This document shows positions 1 through 6,444 of a DNA stretch of 10,564 bases, piece after piece. The position numbers were made by a program, and so were the translations under genes. A model generated the notes under the pieces. It made no database searches. It was not told the origin of the DNA and saw only the letters and a list, made by a program, of their open reading frames with translations. Origin of the DNA: Gemmatimonas sp. UBA2094 (lineage in GTDB: Bacteria > Gemmatimonadota > Gemmatimonadetes > Gemmatimonadales > Gemmatimonadaceae); NCBI GenBank assembly GCA_002331565.1, contig DCZC01000189.1:5218-15781 (forward strand). Reading direction: 5' to 3'. How positions within the stretch are numbered: the first letter of the stretch is position 1; every line of letters begins with the position of its first letter.

Positions 1-1681
1 CGACCGGGATCTGCACCGTCACGATCCGCGGCGCGTACTTGGACAGTTCGGCGCGCGGCGCGGCCAACGCCTTGTCCATCTCGCCGAGGATATGAAGACG
101 GCCTTCCTTCGCCTGCGAGAGAGCCTCCTCCATGATCTTGAGGTCGAGCCCCTCGATCTTGATGTCCATCTGGATGGACGTGATGCCGTCCCGCGTGCCG
201 GCCACCTTGAAGTCCATATCCCCGAGATGGTCTTCGGTGCCCAAGATGTCGGTGAGGATCGCGTACTTCTTCCCTTCCTTGATCAGCCCCATCGCCACAC
301 CGGCCACGGCGGCCTTCATGGGCACGCCCGCATCGAACAGCGCGAGCGAGCCGCCGCACACCGAGGCCATCGACGACGACCCGTTCGACTCCAGCACATC
401 GGAGACGATGCGGATGGTGTACGGGAAGTCGGCGAAGTCGGGGAGCACGCCCTGCAGCGCACGCTCGGCGAGGTTGCCATGGCCGATTTCGCGACGGCTG
501 GTGCCGCGCATCGGGCGCACCTCACCGGTCGAGAACGGCGGGAAGTTGTAATGCAGCATGAAGGAGCGCGTGACCTCGCCCGCCTCCTTGATGGAGTCGA
601 GACGCTGCGCGTCCTTCGCGGTGCCGAGTGTCGCGGCGACGAGCGCCTGCGTCTGGCCGCGCGTGAACAGCGACGAGCCATGCGCACGCGGCAGCACGCT
701 ATTGTCGATGCTGATCGCACGCACTTCGTTGGGCTTGCGGCCGTCGACACGCCGCTTGGTGTCGAGCACCTGCGCCCGGAGCTCGTTGTATTCGACGTCG
801 CCGAGGATGGTATGGATATCCTTGGCGTTGTCGGGGAACTCGACCAGCAACCCTTCGGCGAGCTCCTTCTTGGTACGCTCGACCGCCTCGATGCGCGTGT
901 GCTTGTCTTTCTGATTCAGCGCTTCGCGGATGCGCCCCGACGCGAGCTCCTTCACCTTGGTCGCGATCCCTTCCGGCGTCTCCGCCTTCGTCCACGCCAT
1001 CTTGGGCTGCTGCACCTTGGCGAGCAGCTCGTTCTGCATGGCGATGAGCTCACGGATGCCGTCGTGTGAGAGGCGCAGCGAATCGAGCACGTCCTCCTCG
1101 GACACCTCGAGCGCGCCGCCTTCCACCATCACGATGGAATCCTGCGACCCCGCCACCACGAGCTCCATGTCGGAGAATGCGATCTGCTGGAACGTGGGGT
1201 TGAGCACCCAGTGGCCCTGCACGCGACCGACGCGCACGCCGGCGATGGGGCCGAGGAAGGGAATCTTGGAGGCGTTCAGTGCGAACGAGGCGGCGACGAG
1301 CGCCAGCACGTCCGCGTCATTCTCCTGATCGGCGGAGATGACGTAGATGAACACCTGCACTTCGTTCTTGAAGCCTTCCGGGAACAGCGGACGGATCGAG
1401 CGATCGATGATGCGCGCCGCGAGGATCTCGTGATCGTGCGGGCGCCCTTCGCGCTTGATGAATCCGCCCGGAATCTTGCCGGCGGCGTAGGTCTTCTCCT
1501 TGTACTCGACCGTCAAGGGGAAAAAGGGGAGCGGGCTCTGATTCTCGCTCACCGTGACGGCGGCGAGCACCATGGTCTCGCCGAACTGGACGATTGCGGA
1601 TCCCGCCGCCTGCTTCGCCATCCGACCGGTCTCGATAACCAGGGGGCGACCGGCAAACGTCCGCTCGATTCGATGCATCAT
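1..1681 (-). CDS. pnp: Polyribonucleotide nucleotidyltransferase (PNPase), 3' end cut off by window edge
   Basis: Phosphorolytic 3'-5' exoribonuclease of mRNA decay, normally a trimer and often part of the RNA degradosome. About 560 codons are visible from an ATG-ATG pair (1681 or 1678) and stay open to the left edge. The N-terminal RNase PH-like domain begins about residue 8 (RTFAGRPLVIETGRMAKQAA), followed by the IPGGFIKREGRP segment and a helical linker. The second RNase PH domain carries FTRGQTQALVAATLGT, ESNGSSSMASVCGG and GDMDFKVAGTRDG, the last with the conserved catalytic Asp residues. The visible part ends at APRIVTVQIPV, which in E. coli PNPase lies just before the KH domain, so KH and S1 domains must lie outside the window. 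A GAGG lies 11 nt before the first ATG. It follows rpsO, the classic arrangement, with a hairpin between the two. Identity is certain; the exact choice of the two ATGs is not. Confidence 0.97.
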   Translation of the reverse strand, partial: MMHRIERTFAGRPLVIETGRMAKQAAGSAIVQFGETMVLAAVTVSENQSPLPFFPLTVEYKEKTYAAGKIPGGFIKREGRPHDHEILAARIIDRSIRPLFPEGFKNEVQVFIYVISADQENDADVLALVAASFALNASKIPFLGPIAGVRVGRVQGHWVLNPTFQQIAFSDMELVVAGSQDSIVMVEGGALEVSEEDVLDSLRLSHDGIRELIAMQNELLAKVQQPKMAWTKAETPEGIATKVKELASGRIREALNQKDKHTRIEAVERTKKELAEGLLVEFPDNAKDIHTILGDVEYNELRAQVLDTKRRVDGRKPNEVRAISIDNSVLPRAHGSSLFTRGQTQALVAATLGTAKDAQRLDSIKEAGEVTRSFMLHYNFPPFSTGEVRPMRGTSRREIGHGNLAERALQGVLPDFADFPYTIRIVSDVLESNGSSSMASVCGGSLALFDAGVPMKAAVAGVAMGLIKEGKKYAILTDILGTEDHLGDMDFKVAGTRDGITSIQMDIKIEGLDLKIMEEALSQAKEGRLHILGEMDKALAAPRAELSKYAPRIVTVQIPV

Positions 1682-1701
1682 CAGCTGTGTAACCTCATGA
1701 G

Positions 1702-1740
1702 AACACAAATCGCGCGGGAGGCAGTGGTGCCCCCGCGCGA
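1702..1740 (-). terminator. Terminator-like hairpin between rpsO and pnp
   Basis: On the minus strand a 9-bp perfect GC-rich stem (1732-1740 with 1710-1718) continues, after a one-base bulge, into a further 4 bp closing a 4-base loop. It is followed directly by UUUGUGUU (1709 down to 1702). It starts about 20 nt after the rpsO stop and ends about 20 nt before the pnp start. The shape is that of an intrinsic terminator or attenuator. In E. coli the same gap holds a terminator and an RNase III site used in pnp autoregulation; a matching role here is inferred from position only. Confidence 0.72.
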
Positions 1741-1759
1741 CGACGTGACGGAACCCTGC

Positions 1760-2020
1760 CTAGTAGCGGAGTCCAAGGTCCTGCACGAGCGTGCGATACT
1801 GCTGCACGTCCGTACGCTTCAGGTAGTCCAACAAACGGCGGCGCTTGCCGACCATCTTGAGAAGGCCGCGACGACCATGATGGTCCTTCGCGTGCGTACG
1901 GAAATGACCCGTGAGGTAATTGATGCGCTCCGTGAGGAGTGCGATCTGAACGCGGGTCGAGCCGGTGTCCCCTTCGTGGGCCCGGTACTTGTCGATCGTG
2001 GTAGCCTTGTCGAACGCCAT
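1760..2020 (-). CDS. rpsO: 30S ribosomal protein S15
   Basis: Primary 16S rRNA-binding protein of the 30S platform. The 86-residue product begins [20 protein letters not shown] and contains the family-typical [43 protein letters not shown] and a [17 protein letters not shown] end. Length fits the usual 88-89 residues. The reading frame is open further upstream, to an ATG at 2080, but those 20 extra residues are not S15-like and lie in a hairpin-rich leader, so the start at 2020 is preferred. No strong Shine-Dalgarno sequence is visible: a GAGA lies roughly 12 nt upstream. It is probably transcribed from its own promoter in the gap before it and partly co-transcribed with pnp. S15 represses its own synthesis in several bacteria by binding its mRNA leader. 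Confidence 0.97.
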   Translation of the reverse strand: MAFDKATTIDKYRAHEGDTGSTRVQIALLTERINYLTGHFRTHAKDHHGRRGLLKMVGKRRRLLDYLKRTDVQQYRTLVQDLGLRY

Positions 2021-2055
2021 CGTCGTTGTATTCTCAGCCGTTATCCGAGCTGTCA

Positions 2056-2103
2056 TCGCGCTAACGGGCGCGACGTTCATCGCGGGTCAATTGCGCGTAA
2101 TTG
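2056..2103 (-). promoter_or_regulatory. Structured rpsO leader with mutually exclusive hairpins
   Basis: Three perfect short inverted repeats lie 36-83 nt before the rpsO start. In transcript order they are a 5-bp stem (2099-2103 with 2088-2092, 6-base loop), a 5-bp stem (2080-2084 with 2069-2073, 6-base loop) and a 6-bp GC-rich stem (2068-2073 with 2056-2061, 6-base loop). The second and third share bases 2069-2073 and cannot form together, as in a switching leader. S15 leaders are known to be autoregulated through structures that differ between lineages. Assignment as such an element is inference; high G+C makes short inverted repeats common by chance. Confidence 0.4.
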
Positions 2104-2117
2104 CAGGTAGCATGGTA

Positions 2118-2145
2118 GCTTACTCGCTTCAGCCCCCCCTGTAAA
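2118..2145 (-). promoter_or_regulatory. Possible sigma70-type promoter for rpsO
   Basis: On the minus strand TTTACA (2145-2140) lies 16 bases before TAAGCT (2123-2118). The -35 resembles TTGACA in five of six positions. The -10 keeps the T1, A2 and T6 positions of TATAAT. Transcription would begin about 90-95 nt upstream of the rpsO ATG, giving a leader that includes the hairpins at 2056-2103. Only one candidate of this quality was seen, and the match is modest. Confidence 0.3.
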
Positions 2146-2155
2146 GGACCTCGAC

Positions 2156-2320
2156 ATGCCCGACCGGTATCTGGGCCGAACTATCGGGGAATACGGGGCG
2201 ACCCGGTACCTGGGCCGGTACCTGGGCGCCGGGGCGTTTTCGTGGGTGTACGAGGCGGTCGATCTCGACCGCGGGATCCCGGTGGCCCTCGAGATCCGCC
2301 GCCCGGAGTTCAGCGGCCAG
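2156..2320 (+). pseudogene. N-terminal fragment of a Ser/Thr protein kinase-like protein (relic)
   Basis: The only plausible plus-strand coding remnant. An AGGA lies 7 nt before ATG 2156. The first 55 residues resemble the start of bacterial Hanks-type kinases: IGEYGATRYLGRYLGAGAF, then SWVYEAVDLDRGIPVAL, then EIRRPEFSGQ. The glycine-rich loop is GAGAFSWVY (residues 24-32). The position expected for the ATP-binding Lys in VALK is Glu46 (GAG). After about residue 55 no kinase sequence follows: there is no HRD, DFG or other catalytic motif. The frame merely stays open to 2959 as antisense to rseP. It is therefore either a decayed 5' end of a lost gene or a tiny expressed peptide; relic is favoured. 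The RYLGR stretch appears duplicated. The family call rests on motif resemblance alone. Confidence 0.55.
2164..2227 (+). repeat. Three near-copies of a 13-15 base unit in the kinase relic
   Basis: CCGGTATCTGGGCCG at 2164-2178 recurs as CCGGTACCTGGGCCG at 2203-2217, and its first 13 bases recur at 2215-2227, overlapping the second copy. In translation this gives repeated RYLGR. The close overlapping pair looks like a 12-base tandem duplication that inserted extra residues just before the glycine-rich loop, which fits relaxed selection on a relic. Confidence 0.6.
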
Positions 2321-2389
2321 TCCCGCGTGGAGGACCGCGGTGGCAGCCGCTCAGCATCACCCGCGCACCGGCTACCAGCGCCGGGCAGG

Positions 2390-3577
2390 TCACGGCGTGA
2401 AAACCGACCGCAGATCGTTGTACGTGACCAGCAGGATGAGCGCCAGCACCGCCAGCACCCCGACGCGCGCGAACGCTTTGCGCGTGCGCACGCTGAAGGT
2501 ACCGCCCTTGATGCGTTCGGCGAGCACCATCAGAATCTGTCCGCCGTCGAGCACGGGAATAGGCACGAGGTTCAGCATGGCAATATTGAGGCTCAGGAAG
2601 GCGATGAGCGACCAGAGCGTCTCCGCGCCATTGCGCGCCGCCTGGACGGACGTGCGCGCGATTTGAATCGGCCCCCCGAGGTTCTTCGCCGACACCTCAC
2701 CCCGCACGAGGCCGCCGAGCACGGCGGCCACATTCCGCGCCATCGCCCATGTGGACTCGGAACCACGCACTACGGCATTCCCGAGGGACACCGGCTCACG
2801 CACCACGGAGTCCCGCACCATCATCCCCACGCGGCCGACCTTCTTCGGTGCACCCGTCACCGGATCCTGCGCATCGGCCACCTGCGGCGTGATCGTGGCC
2901 CGGATGCGCTCGCTGCCACGGGCGATCTCGAACGTGACCGTACCGGACGTGATGGGTGACACGCGAGCCAGCACCTCGTCCCACGCACGCACGGACTCGC
3001 CATCGATGGACACGATGCGGTCCCCGCTGCGCAACCCCCCGGCCGCCGCCGGCGTGCCGGGCACGACCGAGTCGATCACCGCCGGGAGATACCGGTTGCC
3101 GTAGGTGTAGTACAACCCGCTCGTGACGGAGATCGTGAGCAGAATGTTCATGATCACGCCAGCCGACAGAATGAACACCCGGGCAAGCGCCGGTTTGCTC
3201 TCCACCCACCGGTTGGCCGGCACGGACTTGGGCCCGAACGGTGCCATCGCGTTGGCATCCCACAGCGCACCGGGCACGTCGGCCGGCCGTGACGGCGCCT
3301 CGCCAAGTGAACCACGATCGCTCGCGCCACCCTCGATGCCAGCCAGCGCCTCATCGTCTCGCGATGCCATGCGTACGTAGCCACCGAGCGGAATGAGCGA
3401 CACGCGATAATCCGTTTCGCCGTACTTCACGCCGAAAATGCGGCGTCCCCAACCGAGCGAGAATACGGGCGCGTACACCCCACACAACTTCGCCGCCACG
3501 AAATGGCCCAGCTCGTGCACGAACACGACGAGCCCGAAGACCAGCAGCGGCGCGATATAGACCGACAAGGACGACAT
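2390..3577 (-). CDS. rseP: RseP/site-2-type intramembrane zinc metalloprotease
   Basis: Membrane protease of regulated intramembrane proteolysis; in E. coli it cuts anti-sigma factor RseA. The 395-residue product has the zinc-binding HELGH at residues 21-25 in the first membrane helix. Further helices lie near 132-150 and 318-335, and the NLVPIPVLDGG motif (336-346) supplies the third zinc ligand Asp. A final helix lies about 369-386. A single PDZ domain (about 165-245, with GTPAAAGGLRSGDRIVSIDG) sits between the helices, where E. coli RseP has two. The start at ATG 3577 is preferred because AGGAG is 11 nt upstream. A GTG at 3586 overlaps the dxr stop in GTGA but leaves only 2 nt to AGGAG. 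It is the last gene of the rpsB-to-rseP series; no clear terminator follows. The substrate here is unknown. Confidence 0.95.
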   Translation of the reverse strand: MSSLSVYIAPLLVFGLVVFVHELGHFVAAKLCGVYAPVFSLGWGRRIFGVKYGETDYRVSLIPLGGYVRMASRDDEALAGIEGGASDRGSLGEAPSRPADVPGALWDANAMAPFGPKSVPANRWVESKPALARVFILSAGVIMNILLTISVTSGLYYTYGNRYLPAVIDSVVPGTPAAAGGLRSGDRIVSIDGESVRAWDEVLARVSPITSGTVTFEIARGSERIRATITPQVADAQDPVTGAPKKVGRVGMMVRDSVVREPVSLGNAVVRGSESTWAMARNVAAVLGGLVRGEVSAKNLGGPIQIARTSVQAARNGAETLWSLIAFLSLNIAMLNLVPIPVLDGGQILMVLAERIKGGTFSVRTRKAFARVGVLAVLALILLVTYNDLRSVFTP

Positions 3578-3582
3578 ATCCG

Positions 3583-4767
3583 TCACGACTCCTGAGCGAT
3601 GCGAACCTTCACGTGCTCGCGCGCCGCCGCGTCAGCCGCCAACAGCGCATCGAGCGAATCACCGGGGAGCGCCGCCAGGTCGTGCAACGCCGCGGCCACC
3701 CGCTCGGCAATGCCTCCAAAACTGAGCGATCCGGCGAGAAAACTGGCCACGGCTTCCTCGTTGGCGGCGTTGAACACCGCCGGCGCGGCTCCGCCGGCTC
3801 GCCCGGCCGTGATGCCCAACCCCAACATCGGGAATTGCTCGTGCCGCACGGGCTCGAAGGTGAGCCCGCCAGACGCCGCCGGATCGAATGATGATACGCC
3901 ACTGTCGGGCACGCGTTCCGGCCACGTGAGGGCGTAGAGGATGGGCAGTTCCATGCTCGGCACCCCCATTTGGGCCAGCACGCTCCCGTCCACGAATTCG
4001 ACGAACGAATGGATGATACTCTGCGGATGCACGACCACGTCGATGCGGTCGTATGGGACGCCGAACAGATGGTGCGCCTCGATCACCTCGAGGGCCTTGT
4101 TGGCGAGCGTCGCGCTGTCGATGGTGATCTTGCTGCCCATCTGCCACGTGGGATGCTTGAGCGCATCGGCCCGCGTGGCCCGGGCGATCTGCTCGGCAGG
4201 CCACGTGCGGAACGGCCCACCCGAGGCCGTGAGAATCAGGCGCTTGACCTCGTGCGGCTGACGACCGGCGAGACACTGCAGAATGGCCGAGTGTTCGCTG
4301 TCCACGGGGACGAGTGCCGCGCCGTGTTCGCGCGCCGTGCGCGTAACGATGTCACCGGCCACCACCAGCGTTTCCTTGTTGGCCAGTGCCACCCGCTTCC
4401 CATGCCGCAGTGCGGCCAGTGTGGCCGGTAACCCGGCGGCACCGACGACGGCGTTGATCACCACCGCCGCGTCGGGGTGCGTAGCCGCCTCCACGAGGCA
4501 TTCCGGCCCGCGTCCCCAGGTGGCGGGAGCGTCGGGACATTCCTGCACGAGACCGGCATAGACCGGAGCGAATTGCGCGACCTGTTCGGCCAGCCCCGCG
4601 AGGTTGCTGTTCGCCGTCATGGCAACCGGCACGAACCGGTCGCATTGCCGCGCGAGCACGCGGAGCGCGCTCTTGCCGATCGATCCCGTGGCGCCAAGCA
4701 GCGCCACACCGATTGGCGCGGGCGCGGCACCGGAAGGGGACGCTGCGTGCGGTCCAGTGGAGGTCAT
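3583..4767 (-). CDS. dxr: 1-deoxy-D-xylulose 5-phosphate reductoisomerase
   Basis: Cytosolic NADPH- and metal-dependent enzyme of the MEP pathway that converts DXP to 2-C-methyl-D-erythritol 4-phosphate. At 394 residues it is of usual length. GATGSIG (25-31) is the NADPH-binding loop. LANKETLVVAG, the metal-binding PVDSEHSAILQCL, the ASGGPF loop and TWQMGSKITIDSATLANKALEVIEAHHLF are all intact, as are HPQSIIHSFVEF and MELPILYAL. The first 18 residues are a Ser/Ala/Pro-rich lead-in. Its ATG overlaps the cdsA stop as ATGA, and its own stop lies within 6 bases of the rseP start, so translational coupling is likely. Its placement after cdsA, rather than before uppS as in E. coli, matches the Bacillus-type order. 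Functionally it feeds isoprenoid precursors to UppS two genes upstream. Confidence 0.97.
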   Translation of the reverse strand: MTSTGPHAASPSGAAPAPIGVALLGATGSIGKSALRVLARQCDRFVPVAMTANSNLAGLAEQVAQFAPVYAGLVQECPDAPATWGRGPECLVEAATHPDAAVVINAVVGAAGLPATLAALRHGKRVALANKETLVVAGDIVTRTAREHGAALVPVDSEHSAILQCLAGRQPHEVKRLILTASGGPFRTWPAEQIARATRADALKHPTWQMGSKITIDSATLANKALEVIEAHHLFGVPYDRIDVVVHPQSIIHSFVEFVDGSVLAQMGVPSMELPILYALTWPERVPDSGVSSFDPAASGGLTFEPVRHEQFPMLGLGITAGRAGGAAPAVFNAANEEAVASFLAGSLSFGGIAERVAAALHDLAALPGDSLDALLAADAAAREHVKVRIAQES

Positions 4768-5627
4768 CGGGCGCCGGGTGCGGGAATAAGCAGCAGATCG
4801 TACAATGCGTAGGCGGCGGGCAGCACGAAGAACAGCGAGTCGAGTCGATCGAGCACGCCGCCATGACCGGGGAAGAGGGTGCCGCTATCCTTCACACCGG
4901 CCTCGCGCTTAAGCAGCGACTCCGCCAGATCACCGATCTGCGCGATGACGCTGATAGCGACCCCGAAAATCACGATGCCGGTCGGCGTGAAGGCCAGCTG
5001 CGCCTTGGGCACCAGGAGGCCGTAGGTAAAGGCGTACGTCGCAGCCACCGTCACCAGCACGCCGCCGACGGCTCCGGCGACCGTCTTCCGGGGGCTGACG
5101 CTCGGCATGAGCTTCCGGCCGCGGATGAGGTTTCCGCTGAAGTATGCGCCGCTGTCGCTCGCCCACGTGAGCACGACGGGAAAGAGCACGGCCAATGCTC
5201 CGGCGGTGTCACCGACGGCGTAGTTGTGATAGCGCAGCGCGTATCCGAAACTCAGCGTGGCGCCGGTGTAGAGCACGCCGTACACGGTGGTGCTCACCGC
5301 CGCGAGGGGCTTGCCGTCCACGCCACGCAGCCAGATAGCAGCGCCCAGTATGGCCACGACGCACGACACCCACACGTACAACGGGATCGTCAGCACGCCA
5401 AGGATCTGGCCATGCACGGCAATGGGGATGCACGCCGACAGGACGATCCCGATCGCGGACAGCGGGGCTGCACCTCCTTCGCGGGCCAGCCGATAGAACT
5501 CCCACGCGGCGATCCCGGACATCGCGCCGAGCAGTGTGGCGAGCGGCGCACCGCCAATCCAGATGATGCCGATGGCGAGCGGTGCAGCGATGAGCGCCAC
5601 AATGGCACGACGTCCGAATTCGTTCAC
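4764..5627 (-). CDS. cdsA: Phosphatidate cytidylyltransferase (CDP-diacylglycerol synthase)
   Basis: Integral membrane enzyme that makes CDP-diacylglycerol from phosphatidic acid and CTP, the branch point of phospholipid synthesis. The 287-residue product is made almost wholly of hydrophobic helices, starting with residues about 7-40. Near the C-terminus it carries the full family signature: SLLKREAGVKDSGTLFPGHG followed by GVLDRLD. SDSGAYFSG and the SPRKTVAGAVGG segment are also conserved. The start is a GTG at 5627, 13 bases after the uppS stop, with AGG very close upstream; no better start exists before residue 35. The stop overlaps the dxr start by 4 bases. It lies between uppS and dxr in the lipid/isoprenoid part of the operon. 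Confidence 0.96.
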   Translation of the reverse strand: MNEFGRRAIVALIAAPLAIGIIWIGGAPLATLLGAMSGIAAWEFYRLAREGGAAPLSAIGIVLSACIPIAVHGQILGVLTIPLYVWVSCVVAILGAAIWLRGVDGKPLAAVSTTVYGVLYTGATLSFGYALRYHNYAVGDTAGALAVLFPVVLTWASDSGAYFSGNLIRGRKLMPSVSPRKTVAGAVGGVLVTVAATYAFTYGLLVPKAQLAFTPTGIVIFGVAISVIAQIGDLAESLLKREAGVKDSGTLFPGHGGVLDRLDSLFFVLPAAYALYDLLLIPAPGAR

Positions 5628-5640
5628 GACCTGGGGGGAA

Positions 5641-6390
5641 TTACGTGGTCACGCGGCCGAAACGCCGGTCGCGTCGCTGGAAGTCGCAGATGGCCTCGTA
5701 CAAGGCCGTGCGATCGAAATCGGGCCAGAGCACGCTGGAGATGTAGAGCTCCGCGTAGGCCACTTGCCACAGCAGGAAGTTGGACAGCCGCTGCTCACCG
5801 GACGTGCGGATCAGCAGGTCGGGATCGGGACACCCGGCGGTAAAGAGGCGGCTGCGGAACTGCGTTTCGTCGATCTCGTCGGGGCTGAGCACTCCGCTCT
5901 GCACGTCCCGCGCGAGCAGACGGGCCGCCCGCACGAGTTCGGCCCGTCCCCCGTAGGATATGAACAGGTTGAGTCCGAGTCGGGCACCACGGGCCGTGTC
6001 CCGTCTCACCCGGTCGACCGCCGTGGCCGCCGCCGGGCTGAGGCGATCGAGGTCGCCGTGCACGTGAACATGCACGCCCTGCTCCGCCAGATCAGCCGCC
6101 TCGCGCGCGATGTACTCTTCGAGCAGCGACATGAGCGCCGACACTTCGGTTTCCGGGCGTTGCCAATTCTCCTGAGAAAAGGCGAAGAGCGAGAGCCATT
6201 CCACCCCGGCCTCGAGGCACCCTTCGACCACGGCGCGCACGGCCTTCATTCCCGAGCGGTGCCCGAAAGGACGCGGCATGTGCCGCTCCCGGGCCCAGCG
6301 GCCGTTGCCATCCATGATGATGGCAATGTGCCGTGGTACCGCCCCGTGCACGCGGATGCGCGCCAACAGATCCGACTCGATGTCAGTCAT
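5641..6390 (-). CDS. uppS: Isoprenyl transferase, undecaprenyl diphosphate synthase type
   Basis: cis-Prenyltransferase that extends farnesyl diphosphate with isopentenyl units to give the undecaprenyl carrier for cell-wall synthesis. From ATG 6390 the product has 249 residues, normal for the family. HIAIIMDGNGRWA (21-33) contains the catalytic Asp27. PFGHRSGMKAVR, SLFAFSQENWQRP and the substrate-binding DPDLLIRTSGEQRLSNFLLW with AYAELYISSVLWPDF are intact. The frame also opens with a GTG at 6444 that overlaps the frr stop as GTGA. That start would add 18 non-conserved residues and begin inside a 10-bp hairpin, so 6390 is preferred, although it lacks a clear Shine-Dalgarno sequence. Exact chain length of the product cannot be read from sequence. 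Confidence 0.95.
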   Translation of the reverse strand: MTDIESDLLARIRVHGAVPRHIAIIMDGNGRWARERHMPRPFGHRSGMKAVRAVVEGCLEAGVEWLSLFAFSQENWQRPETEVSALMSLLEEYIAREAADLAEQGVHVHVHGDLDRLSPAAATAVDRVRRDTARGARLGLNLFISYGGRAELVRAARLLARDVQSGVLSPDEIDETQFRSRLFTAGCPDPDLLIRTSGEQRLSNFLLWQVAYAELYISSVLWPDFDRTALYEAICDFQRRDRRFGRVTT

Positions 6391-6420
6391 GCAGGGGGCG
6401 GTGACGGTGGGGCACAACAG

Positions 6421-6444
6421 GTGAGTCCGCAAGCGCGGACTCAC
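6421..6444 (-). terminator. Perfect 10-bp hairpin covering the frr stop codon
   Basis: GTGAGTCCGC on the minus strand (6444-6435) pairs perfectly with GCGGACTCAC (6430-6421) around a GCTT loop. The frr TGA (6443-6441) lies inside the 5' arm, as does the alternative uppS GTG start. The bases after the stem, CTGTTGTG, are only partly U-rich. The element could be an attenuator, a processing site or an mRNA-stability element rather than a full terminator. The perfect 10-bp stem stands out from the short repeats expected in this composition. Confidence 0.5.

Noticed and set aside
92..1069. Long plus-strand open frame opposite pnp (also 1211-2110).
   Set aside because: Lies antisense to pnp/rpsO, is His/Arg/Gly-rich with no recognisable domain, and is the mirror of strongly biased codon use in a clear PNPase frame.
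2021..2080. Upstream ATG giving a 106-residue S15.
   Set aside because: The 20 added residues are unlike S15 and overlap leader hairpins; the ATG at 2020 gives a normal-length protein.
2021..2389. Insertion sequence or other mobile element around the kinase relic.
   Set aside because: No transposase motifs, terminal inverted repeats or flanking direct repeats were seen.
2321..2959. Continuation of the kinase-like frame as a 267-residue protein.
   Set aside because: After residue about 55 there are no kinase motifs, and from 2390 the frame is simply antisense to the conserved rseP C-terminus; the composition (His/Arg/Pro-rich) is that of a shadow frame.
6391..6444. GTG start giving a 267-residue UppS.
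   Set aside because: Adds a non-conserved segment encoded by the hairpin; not excluded, because GTGA overlap with frr is a common coupling arrangement, but less likely.
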